Assembly (NCBI GenBank): GCA_900708905.1 | Contig: CAADRB010000043.1 | Span: forward strand, 636,514-700,513 | DNA: 64,000 nucleotides | Direction: 5' to 3' | Source: Hymenolepis diminuta | Taxonomy: Eukaryota; Platyhelminthes; Cestoda; Cyclophyllidea; Hymenolepididae | In this document: piece after piece, positions 1-13,622 of the stretch | How the letters are laid out: the number at the start of each line of letters is the position of its first letter | Position numbering within the stretch: the stretch's first letter is position 1 | Program-made: the position numbers and the translations under genes | The notes under the pieces: generated by a model | What the model saw: only the letters and a program-made list of their open reading frames with translations | What the model was told of the DNA's origin: nothing | The model's database searches: none

Positions 1-116
1 TCCAATAGTTGTGTCTTCGTCAGTGGTCGTTCCTACAGTAGTAGCTTCACCAGTTGTCGTTCCTACAGTAGTAGCTTTTTCAGTGGTCGTTCCAACAGTA
101 GTTGCTTCATCAGTGT
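1..116 (-). repeat. 30-bp in-frame tandem repeat coding ATTVGTTT units
   Basis: About four copies of a 30-bp unit lie back to back inside the secreted-protein gene, differing mainly in the two codons between ATTVG cores. The nucleotide identity between copies is high, pointing to recent unit duplication or gene conversion. The array is cut by the window edge, so its full length is unknown. Confidence 0.75.
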
Positions 117-351
117 CCTTTTTCTCTGTTGTATCCCCTTCACTTTTCCATTCCACAATAACTCCCTCTTCAGTGACCCATTCCTCACTAATAGTTTCAT
201 TAATAGTCATTTCCAGATCGCCATCTCCAATAGTTACCTTTTTATAAGGTTCAACAACGATTTCAAAATTAAAATTACTTTTATTAAACGCTTCAATTTG
301 CATAATTGCCATTAAGCAGAGGAGAAGAGTTAAAATCGCTTTTCTTGCCAT
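1..351 (-). CDS. Secreted Thr-rich tandem-repeat protein, 3' end outside window
   Basis: I do not recognise the family. The ATG at 351-349 opens a frame of 117 codons that stays open to base 1, so the gene continues beyond the window. Residues 1-21 look like a signal peptide: a basic start (MARK), a Leu/Ile/Met-rich core and a small residue at the end. Residues 22-80 are acidic. From about residue 80 a 10-residue, 30-bp unit repeats almost perfectly about four times, core ATTVGTTT with a variable D/E/K/G pair between copies. Thr-rich repeats after a signal peptide suggest an O-glycosylated, mucin-like surface or secreted protein; that is inference. No transmembrane segment is visible in the part present. 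A TATA box lies 47 bases upstream of the ATG. The coding frame is antisense to an open frame at 11-247, which I regard as a shadow. Confidence 0.72.
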   Translation of the reverse strand, partial: MARKAILTLLLCLMAIMQIEAFNKSNFNFEIVVEPYKKVTIGDGDLEMTINETISEEWVTEEGVIVEWKSEGDTTEKKDTDEATTVGTTTEKATTVGTTTGEATTVGTTTDEDTTIG

Positions 352-397
352 CTTTAATTTCCTTCCAAATTTCGGTTTCTGTTCGCTTCCCATCACC

Positions 398-404
398 TTA
401 TATA
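398..404 (-). promoter_or_regulatory. TATA box of the Thr-rich secreted gene
   Basis: TATATAAGG reads on the minus strand, with its TATATAA core 47 bases upstream of the ATG at 351. At usual TATA spacing the transcript would begin near 370, giving a 5' leader of about 20 bases. The position and the signal peptide downstream support each other. No experimental support is available. Confidence 0.5.
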
Positions 405-3400
405 GTAAGTGTAAAGATGCGTATGTAAATATTAGATTATCGTTACTATTATACGAACTATGTTAAAAAGGTCTCAATCAATGGATAAGGGCGAACTCAT
501 GCGTGACTTGTGGACAACTAACTTGCGTGAAAAGTACATCCATGTAAGTCAAGGTTTCTCAATCCAATTTTGAATAAACAATGCAAAAATATCCGAAAAT
601 TGAATGTGGATAATGATGATTTATTGAGTTAAATTTATGCTAAGTAGGGTATGAATGAAATGTATATATAAAACTATTACTAATACACAGTTGTGGTTCA
701 CGGTTAGCTTTTAACATTCATATATATTGACTCATGTTTCTATTCTGTCCTTCTTGTCATATGACGACTTTTTATTTTCCTATCTGACGAAAACTCCCAG
801 TCTATTTTTAGAAGTTAAAATAAACTGTTAAGGTATCTGATTTTTCCTCAGCGGTTCTTTAAAGTATACTTTCTGTTTTCAACTGATCTTCACTACGTCA
901 ACAGGATAGGGGAGAGATAAGATCATAATTTGAAGAGCCTTATTGAGAACAGAGAGAAAGCTTAGAGGAGTCTGGAGAGATAGAAACTGTGCATATTAGG
1001 AAGAAAACAAGGGAACTTGGTACATGTATACACGAATTTTTATAAGCGGAAAAAACACAGGAACAAAGAATTAGAGAATTTGGATTGAGATGTGTGTTGT
1101 GGAAAAGTCAAGGCTTTTGCTTTTCTTCTGTTCGCTCTAAAAGCATTTTGTTTCTGTCTTTTGTTGTTTCATATTTTTTTATGACGAAACTTGTGTAAAG
1201 CTACAGCATGGAATTCAATTCTCTTTTCACCCTAGTTCAAAGTACAGTTGATCCATCGTATTTCCGACTCCCACAAATGCATTTCGCATTGTTTGAAACT
1301 CATTCATCTTATGATAAAAGTAAGACATAATTTGAAATTAAATATTCACCAGTTGGTCATGATAAAATGTTCCTGAGATTATGTTTTGGACAACTTTTTG
1401 TATACCTGAATCCCCAGGAAGATCTTATCGTCTTGTTAACATCGACAAGTCTAAACTCTAGAGGCACTTAGTTGTTGAATACATCACCGTTTTTTCGACC
1501 TATTAATCACCATGTGTTTATTTCTCAACTCCTACCTGAATTCTTCACTATTTTAACTCTTTTTCAGCTCTATGCCTATAAATATACAATGGAAATTTTG
1601 TCTCAGGCCCGACTCCAGTTTCCAATTTCACATTTGTCTAGCTTCCTTCTCTTCAGCTTTACCACTTGTTCCTTCAGCCAGGTACTCTCAGTCTGTAATT
1701 CCTTCTACCGTTTTTTATTTTGGGCATTTCACCTATCGTCTGTTTTTGTAAAAGCCTCTCTTTTAATAACTTCTGCCTCTTGTTAAAGTAATATCCATTT
1801 TAAATATTTCACATTTTCTTACAGAAAAGCCATTTTTATTCGCTCTAGTGTTTCTTGCCTTCTATCTTGATTTTGGTGCTGTTTGGAGAAAATAAAACGT
1901 CGAAAGTTTTGCAGATTTGTAGTACGTAAATGATGACTCATAGGTCTGTTCATCCTAAAATTACATAATGAAGCACAAAGGACACAAAGCCAGACATCTC
2001 CCGTTTCTCAAAACTTGCTCTACCTTCTCTCAATACCGAAGTTTTCCAATAATATCTCGTACCCCTTGCTTCCTCCCTCCCGTTCTACTACGTTTCTACA
2101 ATACACACTAATCCATCTCAACTCTTGATTTTCTCACTTTGCTGTTTGTCTTTAAGAATACCATCATCTTTGAAAGAGTATGATCCTAAGCCAAACTCTG
2201 CCGGACTCTTAAAATAGCTTATTTGTGAGAATTCGAGATTATTAAACAATAAAGTATTTAGTTGATGACAGGACACAACAATTAATAGTCCAATTAATCT
2301 ACTGAAATGCAGTTCTAATCTGCGGCTGACTCATCGAAGTTGATAAGGGAAGGATAGGCTCAGAGAGTGCTGAAGACTGGAACTCACAGCGCTGTCTAAA
2401 TCCACTAATCGCATTGATGAAATGTGTGTAGCAATTGGTCTGTTTGTTGTCAACGCTTTCCTGACGTTTGGCCTAGATATTGTCGATAACAATCGAAATA
2501 TATTAAGCAAGAGGATCTAGTCACTGCATTTATCAGGACTGCCAGATTATTTTTATGAATCCAGAAGGTCGAATAATCCATGAATAATGAATCGTTGTTC
2601 ATTTTGACGCACTTTTTGTAAATGCACTGATTATCGCATTTATTTACCTGAATTCCGTACATATTTTTCGCCATTACTAACTTTCGACTGTGGTTTGGCT
2701 ATCCCTGTTAGGTAACTGCGCATGTTGAACTTAACAAAGTGTGGGTTCGGTTATTTTTCAAATTTATAATGTGTTATAAATAAGAGACATAAAGAATTCA
2801 ATCGACAATCGTTAATCCAAGCTATTAAAGAATGCCGAGTAGGATTTTGTGTTAAAAGATAACCGAAAATTTGAAAGGGGTTCAATATACGGCATGCACT
2901 TCGAGTGAACTCTAGTAACCTCTCCTTTGCTTAAAATGCCTTATTTTCTCTTTAATAAGTTGTTACAAGTGAATCAAAGTGGCATGACTAATCATTCAAA
3001 TAAATTAACTAATTAACGATCTCTGAATATTGCAAACTTGAACTCAGACAAAAAAACCTGAGCATCAAATTATAAAAACTGAGATTTGGTGCATTAAGAT
3101 ATTACAAATTGAATTGAACCCCTTAAGAGAAATTGGACAATTTAATACTTCCAGAATTCAAATAAGGTATATTCCTAACATCATAATTTCATTATTATTC
3201 TCCTGAGCTGAAACTGATAGTGACGACAAATGGTGCATTTTGACTAATCCCACTAAGCTTTCACTAGTAATAACAGAGTGTCCACGAACTGACTTCAGCT
3301 CGCCAAAGTATTGATAAACAATAAGAATTTATTGAGAATTGGAATAGTACACAACAATAGTACTGTAGGTGGAAATGAATATAAACGGGTGTGTTACACT

Positions 3401-6400
3401 CGGTGAAGTATTACTAGAACTTCACACACATTTACATTCATATACATCATCCGATACTTTATATAAGGAATGTAAAGAAGTCGCTGTAAGGTGAGTGGGT
3501 CATCATTTTGACATGTTGAAGCATAGCCTGAAGTCGACATTACCATAAATGGACGAGCTTAGGACAAATGACAATAATTGACTTTAAATCAATACTGTTT
3601 TGTTATTTTGCATATTCAGATACATTCTCATAATCAAAACATATGCTACATGAGTAGTAACAGTAATATTGATATAACATAACGAAGAATTTTTGGATTT
3701 TAAAATAATAAAGGAAGTGCCTTGACGTAATTTTTTTCCACACATCCTTTATTGAATAAATAGACTCGATCCATAGCGTTGAATGTCGCAAATAAATAAT
3801 TCTTAAACGAAAAAGGGTAATAAGGTCCATGTAACTGTTAATGAACAAAAATCCATATCTCGATGAATGATAAAAAGGAAGTGCTTTGTTTGTCTAATAT
3901 TTGCTTATTTATTTCCCATGGCAGTAATAAAAATCCTTACCACCCTCCATCAAGGGGAAGCATCCCTGCAGTATTTTCACAATTAAATAAAGTGAATAAT
4001 CGAGGGCAAGTTGTGATCTCAATTGCATGATAAATTTGACCCAGTTAAGTTCTGATCACTTACTACGAACTCCTTGCAAGGACCGCTTTTTCCAGCCTCA
4101 TGTTTGATCCTTCCACCATAGGACCCGTAACTTTAGTCTAGCTTGTCTCTGCGCCTATTCTCTAACTGAGCTATAAAACACACTCAAAGTCCCACCATTC
4201 TGTAACTTCTCCATATCTCACCTCAATGTTCGTTCTGGTTCATTTCAATTAACTTTGATTGTAGCACTCTTGTCGCCTCCCTATCTTGTTTGATGGAGAT
4301 TACTGGAAGTTAAGAGTAACATGATAAATGCAATATTTACTACTCAAATTCTGAGATACATAAGCTACCTCTATTCAATGATAGGTAAATATAGCAAAAA
4401 TACACGATGAAATAGTTTGTCTATCCAAATAGGATGTATAGATGGTTGTTAAAATATAATCTAAGCTCTGCAATAATGGCAGAATTAGTGTAGAAGCAAA
4501 AAGCAGAAATGCATAGAGAACTCTGAACAGGATCAGCCCAGTTTTACTTGAAAATTATGAAATCACATAAATCATTCAACTACTACTATGAATGAGAAAC
4601 ATCAACATGCCACCCAGACACAAGATGACAACAGTGGGTGAGAAATCGGTCTAAAGAACAAATACTGGACGAGGGTAAGGAATGAAACAGTGCACATGAG
4701 TCTGAGGTAATACAAGAAGGATTGATTCCTTAATGTTTCCTAAAATTTTGTCAAATTATATGTTGATTTAAATCGTTTTTTATGCGAAAGTATTTACATT
4801 TGTTTAAACTGAGCGTAAACGCCACATTTTAAAATTCAAAATCCGCATTTCAAACAGTGATGTATTAGATTAGGATAGTTGCCAATACAATGTCCACTTT
4901 CTTAAAACTTATTCATTTTCTTAATAGATACAAAATCGACACATAAATCAGTAAGGACTTCAGGAGGAAAAATATGAGAAAATGTGTGCCTACTCTAGTA
5001 TAGTGTAGCCTCCCTTTCTTTTCACTTCCACTCAAAAATGTGAATGATTTTGAATTCCAAGATATTTGAAATTGAGGTTGGAAGAGCTGTTTGGCTGCTA
5101 TCTGCATCCAAGCTTTTCTTTTATTAATTATACACGCGATTCCTTCACATCTATTATTTTCACAATGGTTGTACCAGAAAGCTATTTATTTTGTTTTAGT
5201 GTTCAGTCCTTTATTCATTGGTATTTCTTAAAAGAAGTATGCAAAAAAGGATGAATTATTCTATTTACACAGAATTCTGCTATACCAGGTGTCATCGGAT
5301 GATTGCACTACCGTTTGATATAAACTACACAGAGCCTCTTTAAATGTAAATTCTTTTTGATTTTCTTTGGAATTTTTGCCCAGCAATAGTCTTCCGTTGA
5401 AATGGCTTAAAACTGCTATTTCAATATTTAATATCCTCTTTCATTCAATTGTTATTTGTCCGATTCCGCTCTTGAATTTGTTATTCTGGGAAATTTGTTG
5501 AGTTATCACGGGACAGAGGCAAATTAACATCGACTACTGATATTCAACAGATTCGTTTTGGCCTCGTGAGAAGGGAGGGAAGTGAAATGCCTTGATTGAA
5601 CTCGGTCTAAGCAAGCATCCGAGAGTAGGTATAATTTTGCCAAAAAGACTTTCAATTAACATGTGGTTCAAAATTTATAATGTGGAGCATTTAGAATGCA
5701 ATACGTTCAAAGAAAATTACTACAATTTTTCGTTTTTTGACCTGAAAGTTTCAACTCTGGCTATGACCATTGATTATGATAACCCATTTGCTCTGGGGCG
5801 GGCTAATTAATCTCTCGATTAAATCGGTCGTACAATCTAATCAAGGAAACCCAACTGATTTGATATATAATTTGTCGTAGTAATTTGATTATTTAAACAA
5901 GATAAGAACGAGATACGAATACGTTATTTATCTTCCACATTGAGGTTCACCAAATTCAACCAGTTCAGATAAATTGCCTTATGATACCCAAAATACTAGC
6001 TGATGATAAGATCTGACATGATTCTGACAAGGCAGAGATTTCTAGAGTCCATTCAAGATGAATCGTTATTCATTAAATTTACCAGTGGAATGTCAAATTA
6101 AAAGCGATAGTGAAAGTAAATCATCTTATAAAATAGAGTTTCTAGAAGTAAGCTGAAATAACATATAAGTAGGACGCATATTAAGTAGAATGTCACTCCT
6201 ATCTATGAAATATTTACAATGAAAGCGACTACTTGTGGGCAGTGTGATATTCAGGTCCTCATTGTCAATTTTTGACACGACGATCAGAGTTTCATTGATT
6301 TCCCCCTGTCGTCAAGTCCATCTTGTTTGTCTCTCTAATTAATTGTAACCGACATAATATACTAGAATGTGATCTAGTGAAGATGTGTTCCCTTCAGGTA

Positions 6401-7879
6401 CTTTAGTTCCAAAGAAGTTAAAATCAAAGTCGCAAACCATTAAGGAAAATGCATTATCGGTCAGATATGAGTGACAGCTATTTAATGATTTGTTGAATTC
6501 AAAGTATTTGTTTGATTTGCGATCTTTCATGGGGGAAAAAAATTTCTTCTGAAAGTTAAAATTCTACTCCGAAATGGGGCCATGTTCCGCTCTGTATAGT
6601 TTTTAATTATAAACTAGCAGAACAGATCAACATCAAATAGTTAAAAGAAGACCGATATTTTAGGTGGCGAACAACCTCCACGAAATCTATATCCTTTTAG
6701 TTCGTCGTAACAGAAACATTTAATTCAATAAAAAACCTGGTTAAAATAACGAAATTTTAATATCCAATATTTTTAAATAATATGCAATGTAAAATAAATG
6801 TCAATAGCGGTTAAACAAATTCTCCTTCTTTATCTGCAATTCATTCGGCACAGAATAATAGACAGCTCTATTTCATTTAAAATTCTCCGTGGCATTTCCA
6901 TGATGCATAGATATTTAGATAGGGAATCAGAATGATAAATGTGTTTCTGTCTTTTTATGATAATGACTAAATCTCATCGTAATCGCCTTTGCTTAATTCG
7001 TTTTTTCAGAGCTAATTATCATTCTGCATTAGAAAAGAGGAAATCTGACATACTAAAAATTAAGGAAAATGGAGAGAACTTTGAGTTGAGTTAGATGACA
7101 GGAACGAGAGGAACATATCATTTTAAGACCTTCAAAAAATGTGTATTTTTTCCAGAGAGGGGTAGAGCCAAGCGTAGTGGCTAATAAACCTAGAGAGATT
7201 ACTATTTTCTTCCCTGTTTCTGGTAGAAAACATTTCCCTTCAGTGGGGCAGGGAATTATCTGAAAGGCACAGTGAATAATTCATAGTTTCACTTCATTTT
7301 CAATAATAAAAACTGCTATTAATCCGCAGATTATTAGTCAATAACTATAACTTCACGGCAACGTAAAAAAATTTTACGAATTTCCATTTTGGGAAAATAA
7401 CTGAAATCGGCTAAAAGAAAAGTCTAAAAGGCTTAAGTAGACGCAGGTTGAGCGGTCTTCAATTAACGTTACAAAATTCAAAATTCGTTTTTCGTCCTAT
7501 GGATTACTGAGCATATTCTTATCGCCTAAGTCAGATGGTTATGGACCCTTGCTTAATTAAGACGGTCGATCCTAACACTTCAAATCCTTTTCTCATCCAG
7601 AGGTGGGGAAAGTAAGACGATCTCACATGTTGTTTACATTAATGTATAGTTCACCCAATATGAACTATGATAATAAAGAAAAATAATAATTTATATGCTA
7701 TTCAGACTTCTGTCAATAACGCTTTTCACTTTCATTCCAGTGTAATTGCAGCATTCTCGAAGAACTCACATTTTGACTAGTGCTCTTTGGCTCTTTCCAT
7801 ATAGTCATATGGTGGTTTTTTATTGTTTGCTCATCGGACTTATCAAGAACATAAAATAGTCTATTCAAATTCGCATACT

Positions 7880-8160
7880 GTAAGCTCCAGGTCTTTTGCT
7901 AAGTCAGCAACCTAGTTAGCGTCATTACGGAAGCACATATGTCAGCACGCAGGTAACATTGGTGCAGAGTGGAGATCAGTAGGAAAGCGGAACTTGGGAG
8001 ATCAATGTGGCTAGATCACATACACATTTTCATGACTCTCACTTCCTCTCACTCCTTGAACTCACTATGCTCTTTGGTCCTTATTCTCATCTTTCACACA
8101 TCTTTAGACTTTATGCCATTTCATATAAACTTGCCTTGTCTATATGATGTGCCTTAATAA
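7880..8160 (+). repeat. Dispersed repeat family C, copy 2
   Basis: The left part resembles the copy at 39950-40215: a TCAG-AACCT block is followed about 20 bases later by CGGAAGCACA and a GTCAGCA/GCCAGCA block. A pyrimidine-rich right part with GGTCCTTATTC parallels AGTCCTTATTC in that copy. The identity is too low to set ends. No intact reading frame belongs to it. Confidence 0.4.
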
Positions 8161-11100
8161 GGACATTTGGGTCACGCTTCCTACGGTACGTCAATTTGAT
8201 CTGCTTACTACAACCTTGACACATCTCAATGTATTGAAGTTTACTCGTTGCTCTCCTAATTTCTAATTCTTTGCTTACTTTTCTCTTGCTTCTCCCTTTC
8301 CCCTAACATTAAAATAAACCTTAATCTTCCATTGAACTTTTTTATTCTAATTTTCCTGTTAGGTTCTGTTAAGATCCGATATCCCGCTCTGGCTCCTAAA
8401 TTAGTTCTACTGAACTACTTTATAATCTTACCATGATATCATTAGCAAGTACATCCTGTTTCCACCATGTCTACCCAGGCCAGTCAAGACCGAATTTTGA
8501 AAAAACCAATTAAATGTGAATTAAAAGTTAATCCATTTTATTTACTTTCCCTTCAAACAATTCCGTATGTTTTGAATTTTAATGTGACCTAGAGAAGTCA
8601 CAATTTTAAGTCCTCTTCATTTTCCAGAATTTAAACGCTAAAATAAGCTGCATCAACCACAAAAGTGCGCTTTTGGAAGAAGTTGAATTCGGTGACCTGA
8701 AACCTGAAAGCAATAAGGCTTTTTGCCAACATGTATTTCCTTGCGTCCAAAAAATCTTTCTTTTCCTAATATATTTGCCCTTCACACGATTTAACTCTAT
8801 GCTTACAGAAATTACAGCTAACCGCGCACGACGAAAATGGGATGGTTAGAACTACAGTTTATTTGAATTTCTGCAATCAAAGAAGAAATTGTCAGCATTA
8901 CGTAATTAATTGAACCTACTATAGGGGTTATTTAAGATAAATGATTTAGCCCTAATCATTTTCTATAAATGTTTATTTTTAGATAATATTCATCTCACTT
9001 TTCCATTCAGAAATCTTTAGTTTTGCCTAATGTAGGATGGGCTATCTCTTCTAAGATAACTACTTGCTAAAGGCTATACAACCGTGAAGTTGGAAACGGT
9101 ATTTCCACCCAATTCTACAACTTGTGCAATTTTGACCTATGCTCTTTATTCCGATATCAAATAAATTAAAACTGGTGTGAAAGATGTAATAATGAAATAG
9201 CAAATGAACACAAAATAAAATTTACTAAAAGCATCTAAAATATCCTTTAATCGTTTTAAAATGATTCTCTAGCTGCAATTAATTTTTGCGGTATCTTAGA
9301 GGTGCGAAGGTCAGAGACATCAATCCTAACACATGTTTATGAAAAAAGGCTGATTTTCAGTTAAGAAATAGCCATACTTTACACCCCTCTCTCTTCCTTC
9401 TGTAAATTAATTAATATGTCCTTAGATTTATAAAGGTAGTATGCAATGTATTATTTGGGCAAGTAGACACATGGTTACATAGCTGGGGAAAGAATAGGGG
9501 GATTTGTCCCAATCGACTACAGAGTGACCTTTTTCCGTCCCTTATTTAAGAAACCACATAATCCCCTAGCCAGCGTGGCAGTTGGTGTCTGTACACATTC
9601 ATGCGAAAAGTACTTTTCATGCATTCTTCTGCGCCATCTATTGCAATTCATTACGTTCTGATACTTCATATTGTTTTATTATAGTACAACTGTTAGCCAC
9701 TTATTCAGTTGGGATAAATCTTGATTCTACCACCATCCAAAATAGAATGAGGCATGTTATCCAGTACACTTAGATAAACTGATTCAGCTATGAAAATTAA
9801 TGACTATGAGGGATGACTCCTAATATGTTTCATGAAATTATTCCTCAAGCAGATTTCCAATGTTCTTGTAGCCGTATTTTCCGTGCCACATTAAACCACA
9901 TTAGACTTTGAACACCTCTGCTCTCATACTTGTCATAATCCCCTGCTGAAGATCCACATCGGACTTTTTACTCCCTTCAAGTTCTGATCATCTACTGTGA
10001 ACATCAAAGATATACATCTCCAGATTATCTCTCTCTAACCTTCATCATTCTGGTATCCTCTATCCTCTTTCCCCTCCCATCTTTCTCCTACGATGTCGAT
10101 TCCTCACTGTGATTATTCAGTGATTTTTTATCCACACTCTCAACTCCCCAATCTTGATCTGGGAACTGTGGCCTACTGTTTTTAGCAACAGCCATTAGTC
10201 TAACTTCCATAAAAAGTGTGCCCAAAATAACAATAGAGCGATCTTTAAATGTGATATTTCTCCGAAACTAGCAAATCCCAAAATAAGCTCCGAAAGGTGA
10301 CAGCCGATTATTCAGGGAAAAAGTACACATTAGCAGCAACAGCAGAGGGCTTATATTTTTCTCCCAGTTTGATCTAACCTGTTTTAATCAAGTATTAAGG
10401 TTATTTAAGAGGGAAAATGGGAAATTTTCGGGAGAAAACACACTGTTTTCTGGTTGCTTGGCATTAGAGACCAAGTATACCTCGACCTATTGTCGGATGG
10501 TACTTCAGTATTGCCTAGTAATTTTTTCCCTAAATACACTTTTCTTTTGAAAATTATCATCCTAGGGATAAAACGCAGAACGACCAATCTAATATTCGGT
10601 AATGCAAATCGGAAGTTTGATTCTGTCCAAAATTCGTAGCGCACGTATCTCAGTTTTCTGAGTCTATATATACAAGACGATAAATATTAACCCACAATAA
10701 AGATATCTAAATTCCTAAATGTTCAAGAACGTGCGATGAATCATTGTTCATGTTCAAGTTGATGCAAAGACTGAAGTGCGAAGATCAAGGTCACAGTTTC
10801 TCTAGCATATTTGTGAAAATGTTTATTTTAAATTAACTTTGCCATGCTGATTCGTGTGACCTACGGCCACTCATCTACGCTAACAAATGGCTCAGCAAAT
10901 CTAAGGACGGGAGTAGAACCACCATTCGATCTTTTGAGCTTGATGGGCCGTGAATGAATGAGATTATGAAAATGTAAATGTATGCTAACCTTTGTCCTCG
11001 AAAACCAACGTCTACCACAATTTTCTCCTTCAAAGTTAAGCTGCTACTTAATGCTCTCTGAATTGTAAAGGTAAGCGTTTTTAAATAAACAGACCCTAAT

Positions 11101-12569
11101 TACAATAGTAATAATGTAAAACTCGTGGTCTCGAAAAGTAAATCCGCCAATTTGTCTCTCTCCCCATCTCAGTGAGTAGTTTATTGAAAACTATGCACAA
11201 ATCATATCTAGAACGCGATCATTCTCTTAAAATAACTGAAAAAATAAATGAAGACGAACGATTCAAAATTTTTTCCTTTGACCTCTTCAATGTCATTTAA
11301 ACTTTAATATATACAATTACAAATATATAAGACGATAGGTAAGGTAGTCTTTAGTCACGATCATCCAAAAATTAAATTTACCATTGTGGTTAAAATTCTA
11401 CCAAGCAGTAATTCGAAAAATCGAATTTTGGTTAATCGGTATTCGATTCGCTAAAGTCCAATTAAGCATGTCCGTCAACATTTCGAACAGCAACTGTCAT
11501 TAACCGTTGATGCCGCAGTTGCGCACATTAGAAAGGCATATTTATGATTCGATAGCCTCGGTAATTAGATCAAAGCCCCAACTTTCAGAAAGCAATATAT
11601 CGATCTTATTTAAATAATAAATAGGTGTTGTCAAGATGAAAACATTTTATTAGGGAAAGAAAAATATTTATTAAATATTTCTCCTCGAGAAAATAACATT
11701 GTAATTATTAATCTTTCTTTTTTATTCATGAACTTTATATTACTGTCCCAATTTTATATTGGAATTGTCTCAAGGTCATAATTGAATTTGATAAAGTGTC
11801 CAATTGACATGCGTGTTTTCTCTCTCTTCTCTTCGAAAAATTGTAATATCGAGCTTTATTGATGGTAAAAGGAGCGTGACAACTCTCAACAAAGGCACTC
11901 GAAAGAGTCTCCATAATTGGAAATTATCAGCAAGATGAGCTGAGTAACACTAAAGATATGAATGGTACCACCACGTCTTTTTTAAACTTGGGTAAGCCTA
12001 GACGTAAACTTTTGAAATCAGACAAATTTGAACTGGTTTATGATATGAGGAACACTGATAGAAAAAGCCAATGCACACCCTAAAACTTTTAAATCAAAAT
12101 CGAGTGTAATTTTTGTTCAGTCCCCATCACATCTTTGCTAAAACTATAAGAAATATTCACAAATATCTTACACCTTAAGGATTACTTAAAAAATAGTCGG
12201 GAAGACTGTAACTAATGCTTAATATAAACCCCCAGTTTCACGACCGAAATCTTCGAATTTCATTTTTCCCTTCTCCCAACAAGGGTTTTATTAATGGTCA
12301 GAATCCCTTATCTAAATTGCATTTTGATCAAATGGACTAAGAAAATCACAAAGACCTGAACAGGAAAAGTTTTGGCAAAGGGTTCTGATTACGTATTGAC
12401 TGATTGATAGACCATTAATTTGTTAAAAAAGAATTAAAATAATACAATTTTACGTAAAATGCCCATAAAATGTAAAACTATTTTAATAGTTCGACCAAAT
12501 TAAGCTTGGAATTACCCTTACGAAAAGAATAATCCTCCTAAAGTCCAAACTGAATAAAATAGTCTTTTA

Positions 12570-12810
12570 CAAGAGTTAAGTAGGACCTCAAATATTTTGT
12601 ACAATTTGAAATGAACGAGAGGGGCAACGGGGAGGAAGCAGGAGAAATTGGGAATCGAAAAGCCAGTCAAAAAATATCAGCTCTGAGTGATTGTGATAAA
12701 AGGGCATTTTTATATAAGATAAGGGAGTTGGCGAGTGTCGCGTCCTTTGTTCATTGATTAGCAATTATAAACTTATAATTAGGACGCGCAGAGATATGAG
12801 TCCTTATGTG
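12570..12810 (+). repeat. Dispersed repeat family B, copy 2
   Basis: This stretch lines up with copies at 18370-18610 (plus) and 34780-35040 (minus). Shared landmarks in the same order are a GAGTTAAGTAGG block, a purine-rich GGAGGAAG block, an ATCAG-CTGAGTGA block, and GCGTCCTTTGTTCATTGATT near the right end. It lies in intergenic DNA downstream of the fibrillin-like gene. Confidence 0.55.
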
Positions 12811-13552
12811 TCCACTGCATACCATAGGATATCATAGTTAAAAAACTGGTGGAATCTTCACATGTTGCTGAAACCTGATACTGATGAGTCGACTAATAAC
12901 ACTGCGATCCAAAGACTAACTTGAAAAGTTTGTTTAATCACCAATTTTGAAAACATGAATATTGCTCGATGATCTAGTCATTAAATGTTTTCAGGACTCT
13001 ATTCATTGACAGACTATTTCAACATATATTACCCATTTGACAGGTTGATTATATCAAAAGACGTCAATTTGATTAATTTTTAGGGAAAGACGCCGAAACT
13101 ACTGTAAAATTCAGTACTTTTATATGATAAATAATAGTAATACTTGATAAACTAAACCTATGTTACCAAACGAGCAAGGCTCGATTATCGTAAGTGAGTC
13201 TTCAGCCTAGACAATATTGACAATTCTTCCTCTTCTAATTTCCGTTGGCGTTTTATCTTTAAAATTCAGATTTGTTTAAATAGTCAACTACAATTAATTT
13301 AAAGTAACGATAAATTGAAAAAGATTAATAAAATTTATATGAAAGATAAGCCAAAAAACAAAATAATAAAACAACCAGAAAATCTTGAATTACTACTTTC
13401 ATAAGGATTTTGGAATTAATAAACTTTACATAACAGGGTTATTTGGATATAGTATTATAGTTCAGAAAGGCACAGGCCGAAGGAAGATACATTCAAAATG
13501 CAACTACATAATTTAGTCCTATAGTCATCTCAAAGAGGGATTTGGGAGAAAA

Positions 13553-13558
13553 TTTAAT
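13553..13558 (-). terminator. Possible poly(A) signal (ATTAAA) of the fibrillin-like gene
   Basis: The common variant ATTAAA lies on the minus strand 65 bases beyond the stop codon at 13623. The spacing resembles that of the AATAAA after the LETMD1-like gene. No canonical AATAAA was seen nearby. Confidence 0.35.
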
Positions 13559-13622
13559 GTCTCATCCAAATTTCTATATTATAGAAAGTGGAGGAGGGGA
13601 AGGAAGTTGGAAATAAATGGGA

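Larger units (their letters stand above)
405..13552. other. Long intergenic stretch with no supported gene
   Basis: I found no open frame with family motifs or consistent splice signals here. Open frames such as 1472-1786 (plus) and 5592-5810 (plus) have low-complexity AT-rich composition and no recognisable domain. Two degenerate dispersed repeats lie inside (about 7880-8160 and 12570-12810). Exons shorter than about 60 codons, or genes of unknown family, could have been missed. Confidence 0.5.
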
